From the NCBI RefSeq assembly GCF_020731415.2, contig NZ_CP088273.1:625001-689000 (forward strand): DNA of 64,000 bases, in the 5' to 3' direction. Both the position numbers and the translations under genes were made by a program. Shown piece by piece: positions 52,740-61,997 of the stretch (position 1 is its first letter; each line of letters starts with the position of its first letter). The notes beneath the pieces are model-generated. The model worked only from the letters and a program-made list of their open reading frames with translations. It did no database searches and had not been told where the DNA came from. Origin of the DNA: Phyllobacterium sp. T1293. GTDB lineage: Bacteria > Pseudomonadota > Alphaproteobacteria > Rhizobiales > Rhizobiaceae.

Positions 52740-53756
52740 ATGACCACTGGCCTGCCATTTGACGATTTCCGTACTCTGATTGAAACCCTGCCCGGACCGG
52801 ATGAAGCCGCTGTTGCTGCCGTGCGCAAGCGCGATTCGACCCTGACCAAGCCACCAGGCGCCTTGGGGCGTATGGAAGAGATTGTCGAATGGCTGGCCGC
52901 ATGGACCGGTCGTTCGCGTCCACAGATAACGCGGCCACTGGTTGCCGTCTTTGCGGGTAATCATGGTGTGACCGCCAAGGGCGTTTCGCCTTATCCGTCA
53001 TCGGTCACGGCGCAGATGGTCGAGAACTTTGCCGCTGGCGGCGCAGCCATCAACCAGATTTGCATCGCCAATGATCTTGGCCTGAAAATTTTCGATCTCG
53101 CACTTGAGTATCCGACCGCCGATATCACCGAAGAAGCGGCGATGGATGAAAAGACCTGCGCTGCCACCATGGCGTTTGGTATGGAATCCATTGCCGGGGG
53201 CACGGACCTTTTGTGCATTGGCGAGATGGGGATTGGCAATACGACCATTGCTGCGGCGATTTTCCATGGCCTTTATGGCGGAACAGCCGAGGAATGGGTC
53301 GGACCCGGCACCGGTGCAACCGGCGATGGCTTGAAGCGCAAGGCCGATGCCGTGCGCACCGCCGTGGCATTGCACGCCTCGCATCTGAAGGACCCGCTGG
53401 AACTGCTGCGCCGTCTGGGCGGACGCGAAATCGCGGCCATGGTCGGGGCCATTCTCGCCACCCGTGTGGAAAAAATCCCGGTTATTATCGACGGCTATGT
53501 CGCAACATCAGCTGCTGCGATCCTGCATGCGGCCAATCCTGAAGCCATTGACCATTGCCTTTTCGGTCATGTGTCGGCTGAGCCCGGCCATCGCAAAGCG
53601 CTGGAAAAGCTTGGCAAAAAGCCATTGCTTGATCTCGGCATGCGGCTCGGCGAGGGCACCGGCGCCGCGCTTGCGGCCGGTATCGTCAAGGCGGCTGCGC
53701 TTTGCCATAGCGGCATGGCAACATTCGACCAGGCCGGGGTTAGCAACCGCGATTAG
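52740..53756 (+). CDS. cobT: Nicotinate-nucleotide--dimethylbenzimidazole phosphoribosyltransferase CobT
   Basis: A 338-residue enzyme that makes alpha-ribazole phosphate, the lower ligand of cobalamin (cobU in Pseudomonas denitrificans naming, not the cobaltochelatase CobT). Motifs are TKPPGALGRMEEIVEWLA, VFAGNHGVTAKGVSPYP, GEMGIGNTTIAAAI, DGYVATSAAAI and the catalytic Glu in LGMRLGEGTGAALA. The ATG at 52740 has AAGGAATATC just before it. It is divergent from cobS across 126 bp. Confidence 0.94.
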   Translation: MTTGLPFDDFRTLIETLPGPDEAAVAAVRKRDSTLTKPPGALGRMEEIVEWLAAWTGRSRPQITRPLVAVFAGNHGVTAKGVSPYPSSVTAQMVENFAAGGAAINQICIANDLGLKIFDLALEYPTADITEEAAMDEKTCAATMAFGMESIAGGTDLLCIGEMGIGNTTIAAAIFHGLYGGTAEEWVGPGTGATGDGLKRKADAVRTAVALHASHLKDPLELLRRLGGREIAAMVGAILATRVEKIPVIIDGYVATSAAAILHAANPEAIDHCLFGHVSAEPGHRKALEKLGKKPLLDLGMRLGEGTGAALAAGIVKAAALCHSGMATFDQAGVSNRD

Positions 53757-53803
53757 CGACTGGCATCTGATCTGGCCATTCAGCTCTCCTTGCTGGTCAG
53801 ACT

Positions 53804-54046
53804 TCAGGGATGCGCTGGACCTTGCAGTCTTGCCGCTGCATCGGAATGAACCCGGTGCCTGACGGCTGAAATAGACAGGCATTTTGCCCTGACGAGGAGT
53901 TTTTGACAGTGAAGACAGTCGAACTCCTCGGGGATTTGTCCGTGGTAGGTGAAGCACGACATGCGGAATGTGACCATATGCAGGGTACTGCAATGGCTGC
54001 ATTCGACCAGTTGCGTGGCGATCTGATGTGGCATGACCAAACCCAT
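53804..54046 (-). CDS. Possible small zinc-ribbon protein
   Basis: An 80-residue reading frame in the 346-bp gap between cobT and the autotransporter gene. It has two CxxC pairs, VECSHCSTLHMVTFR and EFDCLHCQKLLVRAK, spaced as in a zinc ribbon; the C-terminal part is low in recognisable features. GGAAA lies 4 bases before the ATG at 54046. Four Cys spaced this way in a chance frame is not likely but possible. I know no homologue with certainty. Confidence 0.4.
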   Translation of the reverse strand: MGLVMPHQIATQLVECSHCSTLHMVTFRMSCFTYHGQIPEEFDCLHCQKLLVRAKCLSISAVRHRVHSDAAARLQGPAHP

Positions 54047-54102
54047 CGTTTCCGGGGCTGGCGAGGCCTATCCCCGCCAGCCTGTTGATTTGCGTTTCCC
54101 CT

Positions 54103-57100
54103 TTAGAACCGTACCGTCAGATCGGCCTTGACGGCATTGTCACGGGTCTGTTGCGAGAACTGGCCGGTATAGCTGATGCCAAGCGTGGTGGCTTTGCCGA
54201 TACCAAAGTCCAGTCCGGCTTCGACGAGTGCCGTATCGGATGCAATGGGTGATCCACTGACCGCGAAAGCCTGACCACCACTGGCAAAGGCCAGCGAGGC
54301 TTCCGGTGTGGTATCACCAAAGGCATGCCGCCAACCCGCCATGCCATGTGCGGTGAGCACGGTTGCCTCGCTCAAGGCAAAGCGATGCGAGGCTCTGAGA
54401 CCAAGGGTTGTGGTGGTGAGGTCCGTTGTGCCTGATGATCCTGACAGGGCAGTGGTACCACCGATTTCGGTAAAGCCAGCGGTTTTCAGATGGGTATAGG
54501 CGGCTGCGGCAAAGGGTTCGAGGGCAGCATAGGCCGTATCGATCCGGTAGGCCGCTTCACCGAATAGCTGCACTGTGTTGGCCGTATAATCTGCGGTGTT
54601 GCTGTCATTGATCCCGCCGAAGACCACCTTGCGGCGCGTATCAATCTCATGATGGGCAAGGCTGGTGCCAAGGCTTAAAGTCAGCGCATCGATCCTGGTG
54701 CCACCATAAACACCGACCTGATAGCTGTCGGCAGAGGCTCGGCCACGATCCGTATGAACAGATGTGTTGCCATAACCTGCAAGCAGACCAAAGCGCCATG
54801 TATCGGCAATCACCCCGTCAAACCCGGTGACGAAGCCGCCGGTATTGCGGCTATAGGCGGATGCATTGCTTGTTCTGTCCGCATGGCTGCGCGAGCCATA
54901 GGCTTCACCCCAAAGGGCCGTGGTGGGAACAGCTGGCAGCAGCGGGACAAAGGCGTCGCCCGCGGCTCCCTTCTTTGCATCAGGACCATAAGCCAGAACC
55001 GGTGCTGCCGCCGCCTTGCCGCCTGCCATATTGCCAAAGGCGGCACGAATACGATTGGCAGCCGCATCGCGCACGAAGCGGCTGTCCTCAACAAGCACAG
55101 CCTGCAGCGAAGCATGCACTTCACCTGACAGGGCATCAAAATGCTCAGGCAGGTTGTCTCCAAGCGTTGTAACGGCAATGGTGTCATAAAGCGGATTGCC
55201 GTGCCCAAGGCTTTCAACACCTGTTGCTGCCGCTTTCTGGTTTTCTGTCTTGCCAGCATCGGCAAAGGCAATCCCATTGCGGCCGAGGCTGACTTTGACA
55301 TCACTCTGTGCATAGGCCAGCGAAGCACCGATGAAGTAATAATCCGGCGTGGCTGCCTCGAACCTGCCGGTTATACCCTTTTCTGCGGTCAGGACCGTAT
55401 AGGTCTTGCCGAGCAGGGCCAGTGTTTCAGCCGGAGAAAGCGGTGCCTTGCTGCTCTCCGGCGCAACGATAAGCACACCGCCGAGCAGGGTTGCCTTGCC
55501 TTTCACGTCCAGACGGTCGCTGCGCCCATCGGCAGCAACCTGCATGGTCAGGCCCGTCGCTTTATCAAAGTTTGCAGGCCCGGCCACATGCAATGTGCCG
55601 ATGGAATTGCCCGGTGAGACCATACCGCCCGCATGCACCGCCAGACTGCCCACCGTGCCAATGCCGCCAAGCTCTCCGCCCGCGTTGACTGAGACAATGG
55701 AAGCAATGCTGCCATCCACAGCGAGCAAGCCGCCATTGATTGATGTTTCGCCGCTATAGGTATTTGTTCCGGCGAGGCGCAGAGTTCCGGCAGAGACTTC
55801 AAGATTACCGCTTCCGCTGATCTGGTCCCGCATTACCCATTCGTTTGAACGATAATAGGCGAGGGTGCCATTATTGACGATATTGCCGGTTACACTTCCT
55901 GTCGTGCCGCCGAGGCCAAGTTGCAGGACACCCTCGTCAATAGTGGTTTCGCCTTTGTAGCTATTGGTTCCCGCTAGTGCCAATGCGCCTTTGCCCAGCT
56001 TGGTCAGTCCGCCGGGGCCGTCAATATCGTTCGTCCAAGCGTCGGCTATACATTCTTCTCGCGGACAATTTTCACTCATCGCTCCGGGGATATTAACGCG
56101 GAAATCGATATACTTGAATGCAGCTTCTTCTGTATCTTGCGCTTCATTTGGCTGCACCCGTGTTAGCTCTTTGCTGAAAGCGATCTTCGCATTTGCGTCG
56201 CCTTGAGCAGTCATCGCATTCGCGCCAGCTATGTCTCCAGCCTCACGCAGCTCCTTTGCTTTCAGATATTGTTTGTAAGCTTTATCGGCATATTTATCTG
56301 CCTCGGCCACAATCGGATCGTACTTTGCAGCAGCTCTTTTTTCGATTTCGTAAAGGTCATAATCGGATTTGAGTGCGAAAAGTTTTGACGGGCCACCGAT
56401 GGCCTTTTCAATATTCATTGCACCCCAGCCATACACGCGGTCGATACCTGGTGCTCCCAAATCAGTTGCCGTGGACAGTATTGTGTCACGAACTTGCCAG
56501 TTCTCAAGATAGGGGAAACGGGATTTCACCACTCCCAGACCAGCAACAACTGTGGGCGCTGCCATCGAAGAACCGTTTGCCATATAGTAGGCCGGTGCCA
56601 GATGCGCCATGATCTCAGCTTTTGTCGAACCTTGCGGGGCTGTCGAAACCACACCAGTACTGAGTATCTTGTAGTCGCCGGAGTTCATAAACCCGGGTGG
56701 TATACTCGAATAAGTGTAGGTCTCATCTGCTGATGCGACGTATTTGATGATTTCCTGGCCATCAGGAACAAGCGGTGTTTGAACCAGCTTTGAATCCTTT
56801 GGTTCATCGTAAAAACCACCCGTGGCACCGAGGCAATAATATTTGGCCAGTCCACACAGATTGGCATAAGATGATATTTCGGTAGAGCGGTTAAGATTGA
56901 CGACAGTCAGCCAGTTTTTTTCGAGCGCAGCAAAATCCCGTGATCCGGAGTAGTAGGCAGGAGCAATTGAGTCCTCATCGCCAACACTTATGCCACGAAA
57001 CAAGCGTGGCCGAAGTCCAAATTTGTTTAGAACCAATGATGATGAGTAGAGTCTGTCGTTTCCCGCAGCGAAAACAATACCGACACCATTGATGGCCGCT

Positions 57101-57903
57101 TTGGCAAGCGATGCGTCTACGTTGCGGCCTCGTTGCTTTTCAAGGGCTTTGTCGATAACATCTAATATAACGGCTGAATATTCTGGGTTCGCGCGAAGCA
57201 ATGGTTCAGTCGCAAGGCGAATATTTCTATAACCATTGTATTCTCCGAGATCGGACACACTCGGTCCTACCACCCCATATTGACGTGCAATCCGATAATT
57301 ATCAAAATCTGGTCCCCAACTGTTGTTGATGAAACTTACGCCTGATTGAATTATAGCATCCCCGGAAGCCTTATCGCTCAATTTTCCATACGATAGAAAA
57401 TATCCCGTAAAGAAGTCATTCGAGCCAAACGCACCGCCATGCATGCCAAGGCCATCCTTGTTCGCGATCATGGTGCCGGCCACATGCGTTCCATGAAATT
57501 CTGGACGCTTTTCGTCTTTCTCAAACTCAGGCGTAGTGCCATCGATTAATGGTTTGCCGAACCCCTGGATTGTCTTGTTATAAAAATCCGGGTGATCAAC
57601 ATAAACACCTGCATCAAACTCACCCAGTTTAACACCTTGACCGGTCGCATTCGCAGCATAGGCTGCGTCAAAGTGATGGACGTCCAAGCCCCAATTGGCG
57701 AAATATTCGGGTGTGCGAAATACCTCCCTGTCTCCCTTAATCCTAGCTTGAACGTAAGGCAGTTTTTGTTCTTGCCCAAAAGCACCCGCACCTGCACCTG
57801 CAATAATCAACCCGGCACAAACGCTGCTCATCAAATGCTTGCGAAATTTGGAAAGGCGGGCAGAACATGCGGAAAAACCCGCATCCGTGGCGTGAAAAGA
57901 CAT
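54103..57903 (-). CDS. Subtilisin-like serine protease autotransporter
   Basis: A 1266-residue type V secreted protein. An extended signal peptide (about 1-43, ending GAFG) precedes an S8 protease domain with catalytic Asp97 (GEFDAGV), His137 (HGTHVAGTM) and Ser446 (NGSSMAAP). Residues about 640-760 hold autotransporter beta-strand repeats (LTKLGKGALALAGTNSYKGET, LRLAGTNTYSGETSING). The last 270 or so residues are the beta-barrel, ending with Phe (LTVRF). The protease-encoding part is visibly more AT-rich than the barrel part. The promoter and first 309 codons are repeated in tandem upstream. Confidence 0.92.
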   Translation of the reverse strand: MSFHATDAGFSACSARLSKFRKHLMSSVCAGLIIAGAGAGAFGQEQKLPYVQARIKGDREVFRTPEYFANWGLDVHHFDAAYAANATGQGVKLGEFDAGVYVDHPDFYNKTIQGFGKPLIDGTTPEFEKDEKRPEFHGTHVAGTMIANKDGLGMHGGAFGSNDFFTGYFLSYGKLSDKASGDAIIQSGVSFINNSWGPDFDNYRIARQYGVVGPSVSDLGEYNGYRNIRLATEPLLRANPEYSAVILDVIDKALEKQRGRNVDASLAKAAINGVGIVFAAGNDRLYSSSLVLNKFGLRPRLFRGISVGDEDSIAPAYYSGSRDFAALEKNWLTVVNLNRSTEISSYANLCGLAKYYCLGATGGFYDEPKDSKLVQTPLVPDGQEIIKYVASADETYTYSSIPPGFMNSGDYKILSTGVVSTAPQGSTKAEIMAHLAPAYYMANGSSMAAPTVVAGLGVVKSRFPYLENWQVRDTILSTATDLGAPGIDRVYGWGAMNIEKAIGGPSKLFALKSDYDLYEIEKRAAAKYDPIVAEADKYADKAYKQYLKAKELREAGDIAGANAMTAQGDANAKIAFSKELTRVQPNEAQDTEEAAFKYIDFRVNIPGAMSENCPREECIADAWTNDIDGPGGLTKLGKGALALAGTNSYKGETTIDEGVLQLGLGGTTGSVTGNIVNNGTLAYYRSNEWVMRDQISGSGNLEVSAGTLRLAGTNTYSGETSINGGLLAVDGSIASIVSVNAGGELGGIGTVGSLAVHAGGMVSPGNSIGTLHVAGPANFDKATGLTMQVAADGRSDRLDVKGKATLLGGVLIVAPESSKAPLSPAETLALLGKTYTVLTAEKGITGRFEAATPDYYFIGASLAYAQSDVKVSLGRNGIAFADAGKTENQKAAATGVESLGHGNPLYDTIAVTTLGDNLPEHFDALSGEVHASLQAVLVEDSRFVRDAAANRIRAAFGNMAGGKAAAAPVLAYGPDAKKGAAGDAFVPLLPAVPTTALWGEAYGSRSHADRTSNASAYSRNTGGFVTGFDGVIADTWRFGLLAGYGNTSVHTDRGRASADSYQVGVYGGTRIDALTLSLGTSLAHHEIDTRRKVVFGGINDSNTADYTANTVQLFGEAAYRIDTAYAALEPFAAAAYTHLKTAGFTEIGGTTALSGSSGTTDLTTTTLGLRASHRFALSEATVLTAHGMAGWRHAFGDTTPEASLAFASGGQAFAVSGSPIASDTALVEAGLDFGIGKATTLGISYTGQFSQQTRDNAVKADLTVRF

Positions 57904-57943
57904 GAAATATCGTTCCCGTTATAAATTTTTAAAAAATGTAAAA

Positions 57944-58984
57944 TCAGAAAAAAGCAGGCAATGAATATCGGCTAATAAATTTGCAAATGTACGGGATAGT
58001 CAAGTGCAACTTAAGTATGAGGCGGTGTGGGGGCAGATCGGTGGATTTGCCGACACTATCGCCAACACTTATGCCACGAAACAAGCGTGGCCGAAGTCCA
58101 AATTTGTTTAGAACCAATGATGATGAGTAGAGTCTGTCGTTTCCCGCAGCGAAAACAATACCGACACCATTGATGGCCGCTTTGGCAAGCGATGCGTCTA
58201 CGTTGCGGCCTCGTTGCTTTTCAAGGGCTTTGTCGATAACATCTAATATAACGGCTGAATATTCTGGGTTCGCGCGAAGCAATGGTTCAGTCGCAAGGCG
58301 AATATTTCTATAACCATTGTATTCTCCGAGATCGGACACACTCGGTCCTACCACCCCATATTGACGTGCAATCCGATAATTATCAAAATCTGGTCCCCAA
58401 CTGTTGTTGATGAAACTTACGCCTGATTGAATTATAGCATCCCCGGAAGCCTTATCGCTCAATTTTCCATACGATAGAAAATATCCCGTAAAGAAGTCAT
58501 TCGAGCCAAACGCACCGCCATGCATGCCAAGGCCATCCTTGTTCGCGATCATGGTGCCGGCCACATGCGTTCCATGAAATTCTGGACGCTTTTCGTCTTT
58601 CTCAAACTCAGGCGTAGTGCCATCGATTAATGGTTTGCCGAACCCCTGGATTGTCTTGTTATAAAAATCCGGGTGATCAACATAAACACCTGCATCAAAC
58701 TCACCCAGTTTAACACCTTGACCGGTCGCATTCGCAGCATAGGCTGCGTCAAAGTGATGGACGTCCAAGCCCCAATTGGCGAAATATTCGGGTGTGCGAA
58801 ATACCTCCCTGTCTCCCTTAATCCTAGCTTGAACGTAAGGCAGTTTTTGTTCTTGCCCAAAAGCACCCGCACCTGCACCTGCAATAATCAACCCGGCACA
58901 AACGCTGCTCATCAAATGCTTGCGAAATTTGGAAAGGCGGGCAGAACATGCGGAAAAACCCGCATCCGTGGCGTGAAAAGACAT
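57944..58984 (-). pseudogene. Truncated duplicate of the autotransporter protease gene
   Basis: The first 309 codons are identical to the full gene downstream, including the signal peptide, Asp97 and His137. At the duplication joint the frame continues into the upstream DNA of the next copy, adding 37 unrelated residues (starting SVGKSTDLPPHRL) to a total of 346. It lacks Ser446, the beta-helix repeats and the barrel, so it cannot be an active or outer-membrane-inserted protease. It keeps a full copy of the promoter. It is best seen as a by-product of the tandem duplication. Confidence 0.85.
57974..58003 (-). promoter_or_regulatory. Candidate promoter of the full-length autotransporter gene
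   Basis: On the minus strand TTGACT (57998-58003) and TTTATT (57974-57979) are 18 bp apart, in an AT-rich stretch about 70-100 bp before the start codon. A second possibility is TATAAC nearer the gene. An identical copy lies 1081 bp upstream at 59055-59084, before the truncated gene. Confidence 0.35.
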
Positions 58985-59128
58985 GAAATATCGTTCCCGT
59001 TATAAATTTTTAAAAAATGTAAAATCAGAAAAAAGCAGGCAATGAATATCGGCTAATAAATTTGCAAATGTACGGGATAGTCAAGTGCAACTTAAGTATG
59101 AGGCGGTGTGGGGGCAGATCGGTGGATT

Positions 59129-59155
59129 TGCCGACACTTTTGATAAGTGCCGGCA
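59129..59155. terminator. Hairpin between DoxX gene and autotransporter region
   Basis: GCCGACACTT and AAGTGCCGGC pair with one mismatch around a TTGAT loop, 14 bp after the stop of the DoxX gene on the minus strand. There is no T run, so termination may be weak. The duplication breakpoint at 59138 falls at the base of its loop. Confidence 0.45.
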
Positions 59156-59168
59156 AAGCGATAGCCAG

Positions 59169-59615
59169 TTAGAATTCCTTGCCGATCTTGGCATCAACCG
59201 AATAATTGCTGGCGCCGCGGATGACGAAGAAGAACAGGATGGCCGCCCAGAGGATGGATTTTTCCGAGCCGTCCCAGCCCTGACCTTTGGCGATCCAGTG
59301 GAAATAGACGGTGACGAGGAGGACAATGGTTGTGGCGAAGGCCGCCGGGCGGGTCAGGAGCCCAAGGACCAGCAGAATGCCGCCAAAGAACTCCGTTGCG
59401 GCGAGAAGCGGCGACCAGAACACGCCGGGATAAAAGCCCAGCCCTTCGACCATTTCGATAGCGCCAAACGGATTGGCGATCTTGCCGGAGCCGTGCAGAA
59501 CCAGCGCTCCACCGGCAATCACCCGCAGAAGCGTTTCAGAAAATTGTGCCAGACCATTATAGATGCCGCCAAGAGCAGGAATGATCAGCGGACGGTTGTT
59601 GCCATTTGCGTTCAT
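59169..59615 (-). CDS. DoxX-family membrane protein
   Basis: A 148-residue protein with four membrane helices and the DoxX signature: LLRVIAGGALVLHGSGKIANPFG, FWSPLLAATEFFGGILLVLGLLTRPAAFA and the later HWIAKGQGWDGSEKSILWAAI. DoxX proteins are linked to redox or oxidative-stress functions in some bacteria, but most are uncharacterised. It is a single gene, preceded by 89 bp after the histidine kinase gene. Confidence 0.88.
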   Translation of the reverse strand: MNANGNNRPLIIPALGGIYNGLAQFSETLLRVIAGGALVLHGSGKIANPFGAIEMVEGLGFYPGVFWSPLLAATEFFGGILLVLGLLTRPAAFATTIVLLVTVYFHWIAKGQGWDGSEKSILWAAILFFFVIRGASNYSVDAKIGKEF

Positions 59616-59704
59616 AAAATATCCCCATGTGAACGTGTTACACAGGGCAGCAATGGAGAGGTGCTAAATAACGAGCAAATAACAATAAATTGAAGTTGAG
59701 TTTT

Positions 59705-61228
59705 TCAGGCAACTTTCTGACGTTTTGCGCTTTTTACTGCCGGTTCAACTGATGGCAGGATGCGGGCGCGGGGGAAGGTGGCCAGCGCTTCTGTGCCTTC
59801 GCGCAGTTTTGAGAACAGGTGAAATTCACCGTCATGCATATGGACGAGGGCCTGCACGATGGGAAGACCAAGGCCGGTGCCCTGTTCGGCGTTCTTGATG
59901 GCAATGGAGCCCTGACCGAAGGTGGAGAGCACAACGGGGATTTCCTCCGGCGGAATGCCGGGGCCATTGTCGCGCACGGAGACGTATTGTCCGCCGCCCG
60001 CTGTCCAGCCGACCTTGACGTCGATGCGGCCGTTCTGCGGGGTGAATTTTACCGCATTGGCGAGCAGATTGAGGATGATCTGGCGGATTGACCGCTCATC
60101 AGCACGCAGCCGCCACAGGCCTGTTTCGAATTGGGAGGCGATCCGGATACTCTTGTTGCGGGCCTTCAAATCCATCATGTGGATGCATTCATCGGCAATA
60201 TCGCTGAGGAGCAGGGGTTCCTCATTGATGGAGTAACGCCCGGCTTCGATACGGCTGAGATCGAGAATTTCATTGATCAGATTGAGCAGATGATCGCCGG
60301 ATGCATGGATATCTCCTGCGTATTCGCGGTAGGTGGCGTTTTCCATGGGCCCGAGCACTTCCTTGGCCATGACTTCGGAAAAGCCAAGAATGGCGTTGAG
60401 CGGTGTGCGCAGTTCATGGCTCATGGAGGCAAGGAAGCGTGATTTGGCGAGGTTGGCTTCCTCGGCGCGGCGGCGGCCCTCGTCGGACATGGCATTGGCT
60501 GTTTCAAGCTCGGCGATCAGCGCGTCTTTTTCCGCCTGCAGGGCGAGGGACACGGAAACCGAGCGGTTGAGTCGCGTGGCGACGAGATAGAAGAACGCCA
60601 GCCCGGCAAAAAGCATGATCACCATCGTTGCCTGTATCGGGCTTTGCAGATGGCTCGTGGCAAGAATTGTATAGGTGATAACAGGCAGGGTGAACGCAGC
60701 GAGAATGGCAGCGCGCAAGGCCGAGCAGATGATGGCGGTGATGGCCATGGCGAGGATCAGCACGACCGCCTGAATAACCGGGAAAAGGCTGATGCCGCAG
60801 GTGGAACAGCCCAAAAAGGAGAAATAGGCCCAGCCCATGCTGGTGAGGAAATGACCACCGAGATAGATGACCTGCCAGTTCTTGACCTGTTCATCGGTGA
60901 TGCCAATTTTATCCAGATGGCGCGCAAGAAGGCCGAGAACCGCATAAAGGCCGATTGTGATGGTTGCCCAGACCACCATATCCCGGCCAAACCCGGCAAA
61001 GACACCGGCCACTGCAATCATCGCAATGAAAAGCGGAAGCGTGGCTGCGTTCACGATCAAGGCGCGGGTGTGCATGAACAGCAATTCGCGCTCGAAATGC
61101 TTGACGCCCGTATGTTCCATCAGGCGATCGCGGGCGCGGCGCACGACAACAGACAAATCCTTGTTGCGCGGCGGTTTGCGCCGGTCAACAATGTTTTTAT
61201 CTGCATTTGCCGCGTCGAGTAATGCCAT
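59705..61228 (-). CDS. Membrane sensor histidine kinase (PleC/DivJ-like core)
   Basis: A 507-residue hybrid-free kinase. Residues about 55-220 contain six hydrophobic helices as the input domain; a short coiled coil (230-262) follows. The phosphorylated His271 lies in SMSHELRTPLNAILGFSE, and the ATPase domain has N, G1 and G2 boxes (LLANAVKFTPQNG, VRDNGPGIP, GTGLGLPIVQALV). The HisKA sequence and six-helix N-terminus resemble alphaproteobacterial cell-cycle kinases such as DivJ/PleC/PdhS, but there is no PAS domain and no adjacent response regulator, so its partner is unknown. Confidence 0.88.
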   Translation of the reverse strand: MALLDAANADKNIVDRRKPPRNKDLSVVVRRARDRLMEHTGVKHFERELLFMHTRALIVNAATLPLFIAMIAVAGVFAGFGRDMVVWATITIGLYAVLGLLARHLDKIGITDEQVKNWQVIYLGGHFLTSMGWAYFSFLGCSTCGISLFPVIQAVVLILAMAITAIICSALRAAILAAFTLPVITYTILATSHLQSPIQATMVIMLFAGLAFFYLVATRLNRSVSVSLALQAEKDALIAELETANAMSDEGRRRAEEANLAKSRFLASMSHELRTPLNAILGFSEVMAKEVLGPMENATYREYAGDIHASGDHLLNLINEILDLSRIEAGRYSINEEPLLLSDIADECIHMMDLKARNKSIRIASQFETGLWRLRADERSIRQIILNLLANAVKFTPQNGRIDVKVGWTAGGGQYVSVRDNGPGIPPEEIPVVLSTFGQGSIAIKNAEQGTGLGLPIVQALVHMHDGEFHLFSKLREGTEALATFPRARILPSVEPAVKSAKRQKVA

Positions 61229-61352
61229 GCGCCTTGTTCCAGATCGCCGTTTGTCTGCTCATTTGGCAGCATTGCATCGCAAGCCTATGGATAAATGATT
61301 AAAAGACTTCAAACCTGCGGGGAGAATCAATCTTGATGGACGTATTCTTGCG

Positions 61353-61997
61353 ATGAGTGGACGCTTGGGAGGATATCGCCAGCAACGTCACGTCCGGCCG
61401 CCGCGTTCCCTGTTACGGAAACTTGCCGATTTTGTTCTGATGCTGGTTTTCTTTGCTTTGATCGCGCTTCTGGCGGCGCGCTTGTCCATTCCACGCGATG
61501 AGCAGGAGATAACGGGCAAGGCCTATGTCATCGACGGTGATACGATTGTTCTGACAGGCAAACATATCCGCCTGAAGGGCATCGATGCGCCGGAGCTTGC
61601 CCAGCGTTGCGGCGAGGTACCCGCGGATTACCCCTGCGGGCAGGTGGCGCGGCGGGCACTGGACAAGCTGATCAGCGGCAGGGCCGTGCGGTGCGAGATA
61701 ACAGGACAGGACAAGTATAAGCGCGATCTCGGCACCTGTTTTGCTAGTGAAACCAATCTCAACAGCATGATGGTCGAGGCGGGGCAGGCGACATCCTACG
61801 GTGCCTATTATGACGAGGAAATGCGGGCGAAGGCGGAACGGAAGGGCCTGTGGGCGGGTTCCTTTGACAGGCCGCAGGATTGGCGAAAAGTGCATGAGGG
61901 CAGCGTGGAAACACCGCCTTCGCTGTTGGACTGGTTGTTTGATCTTATCAATGGTGCCTATGATTGGGTGTATCAGAAATTGGGAGAGTTTTTGTGA
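61353..61997 (+). CDS. Membrane-anchored thermonuclease-family (SNase) protein
   Basis: A 214-residue protein with a basic N-terminus, one membrane helix (about 25-46) and a staphylococcal nuclease-type domain. The motifs YVIDGDTIVLTG, IRLKGIDAPEL and RDLGTCF match the active-site segments, with the catalytic Asp and Arg residues in place, although the last block is divergent. It is probably an exported or periplasm-facing nuclease. Its TGA overlaps the GTG start of the GST gene. Confidence 0.85.
   Translation: MSGRLGGYRQQRHVRPPRSLLRKLADFVLMLVFFALIALLAARLSIPRDEQEITGKAYVIDGDTIVLTGKHIRLKGIDAPELAQRCGEVPADYPCGQVARRALDKLISGRAVRCEITGQDKYKRDLGTCFASETNLNSMMVEAGQATSYGAYYDEEMRAKAERKGLWAGSFDRPQDWRKVHEGSVETPPSLLDWLFDLINGAYDWVYQKLGEFL

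Larger units (their letters stand above)
56977..59138. repeat. 1081-bp perfect tandem duplication of autotransporter promoter and 5' region
   Basis: Unit 1 is 56977-58057 and unit 2 is 58058-59138; the sequences appear identical throughout. Each unit holds about 926 bp of coding sequence from the autotransporter start and about 155 bp upstream of it, including the AT-rich promoter region. The junction reads GACACT|ATCGCC, and the outer end continues as GACACT|TTTGAT. The right breakpoint lies in the left arm of a hairpin (59129-59155). Confidence 0.9.

Noticed and set aside
54860..55330. Several open frames opposite the autotransporter barrel region
   Set aside because: They are shadows of the barrel-coding sequence and lack starts with ribosome sites and family motifs.
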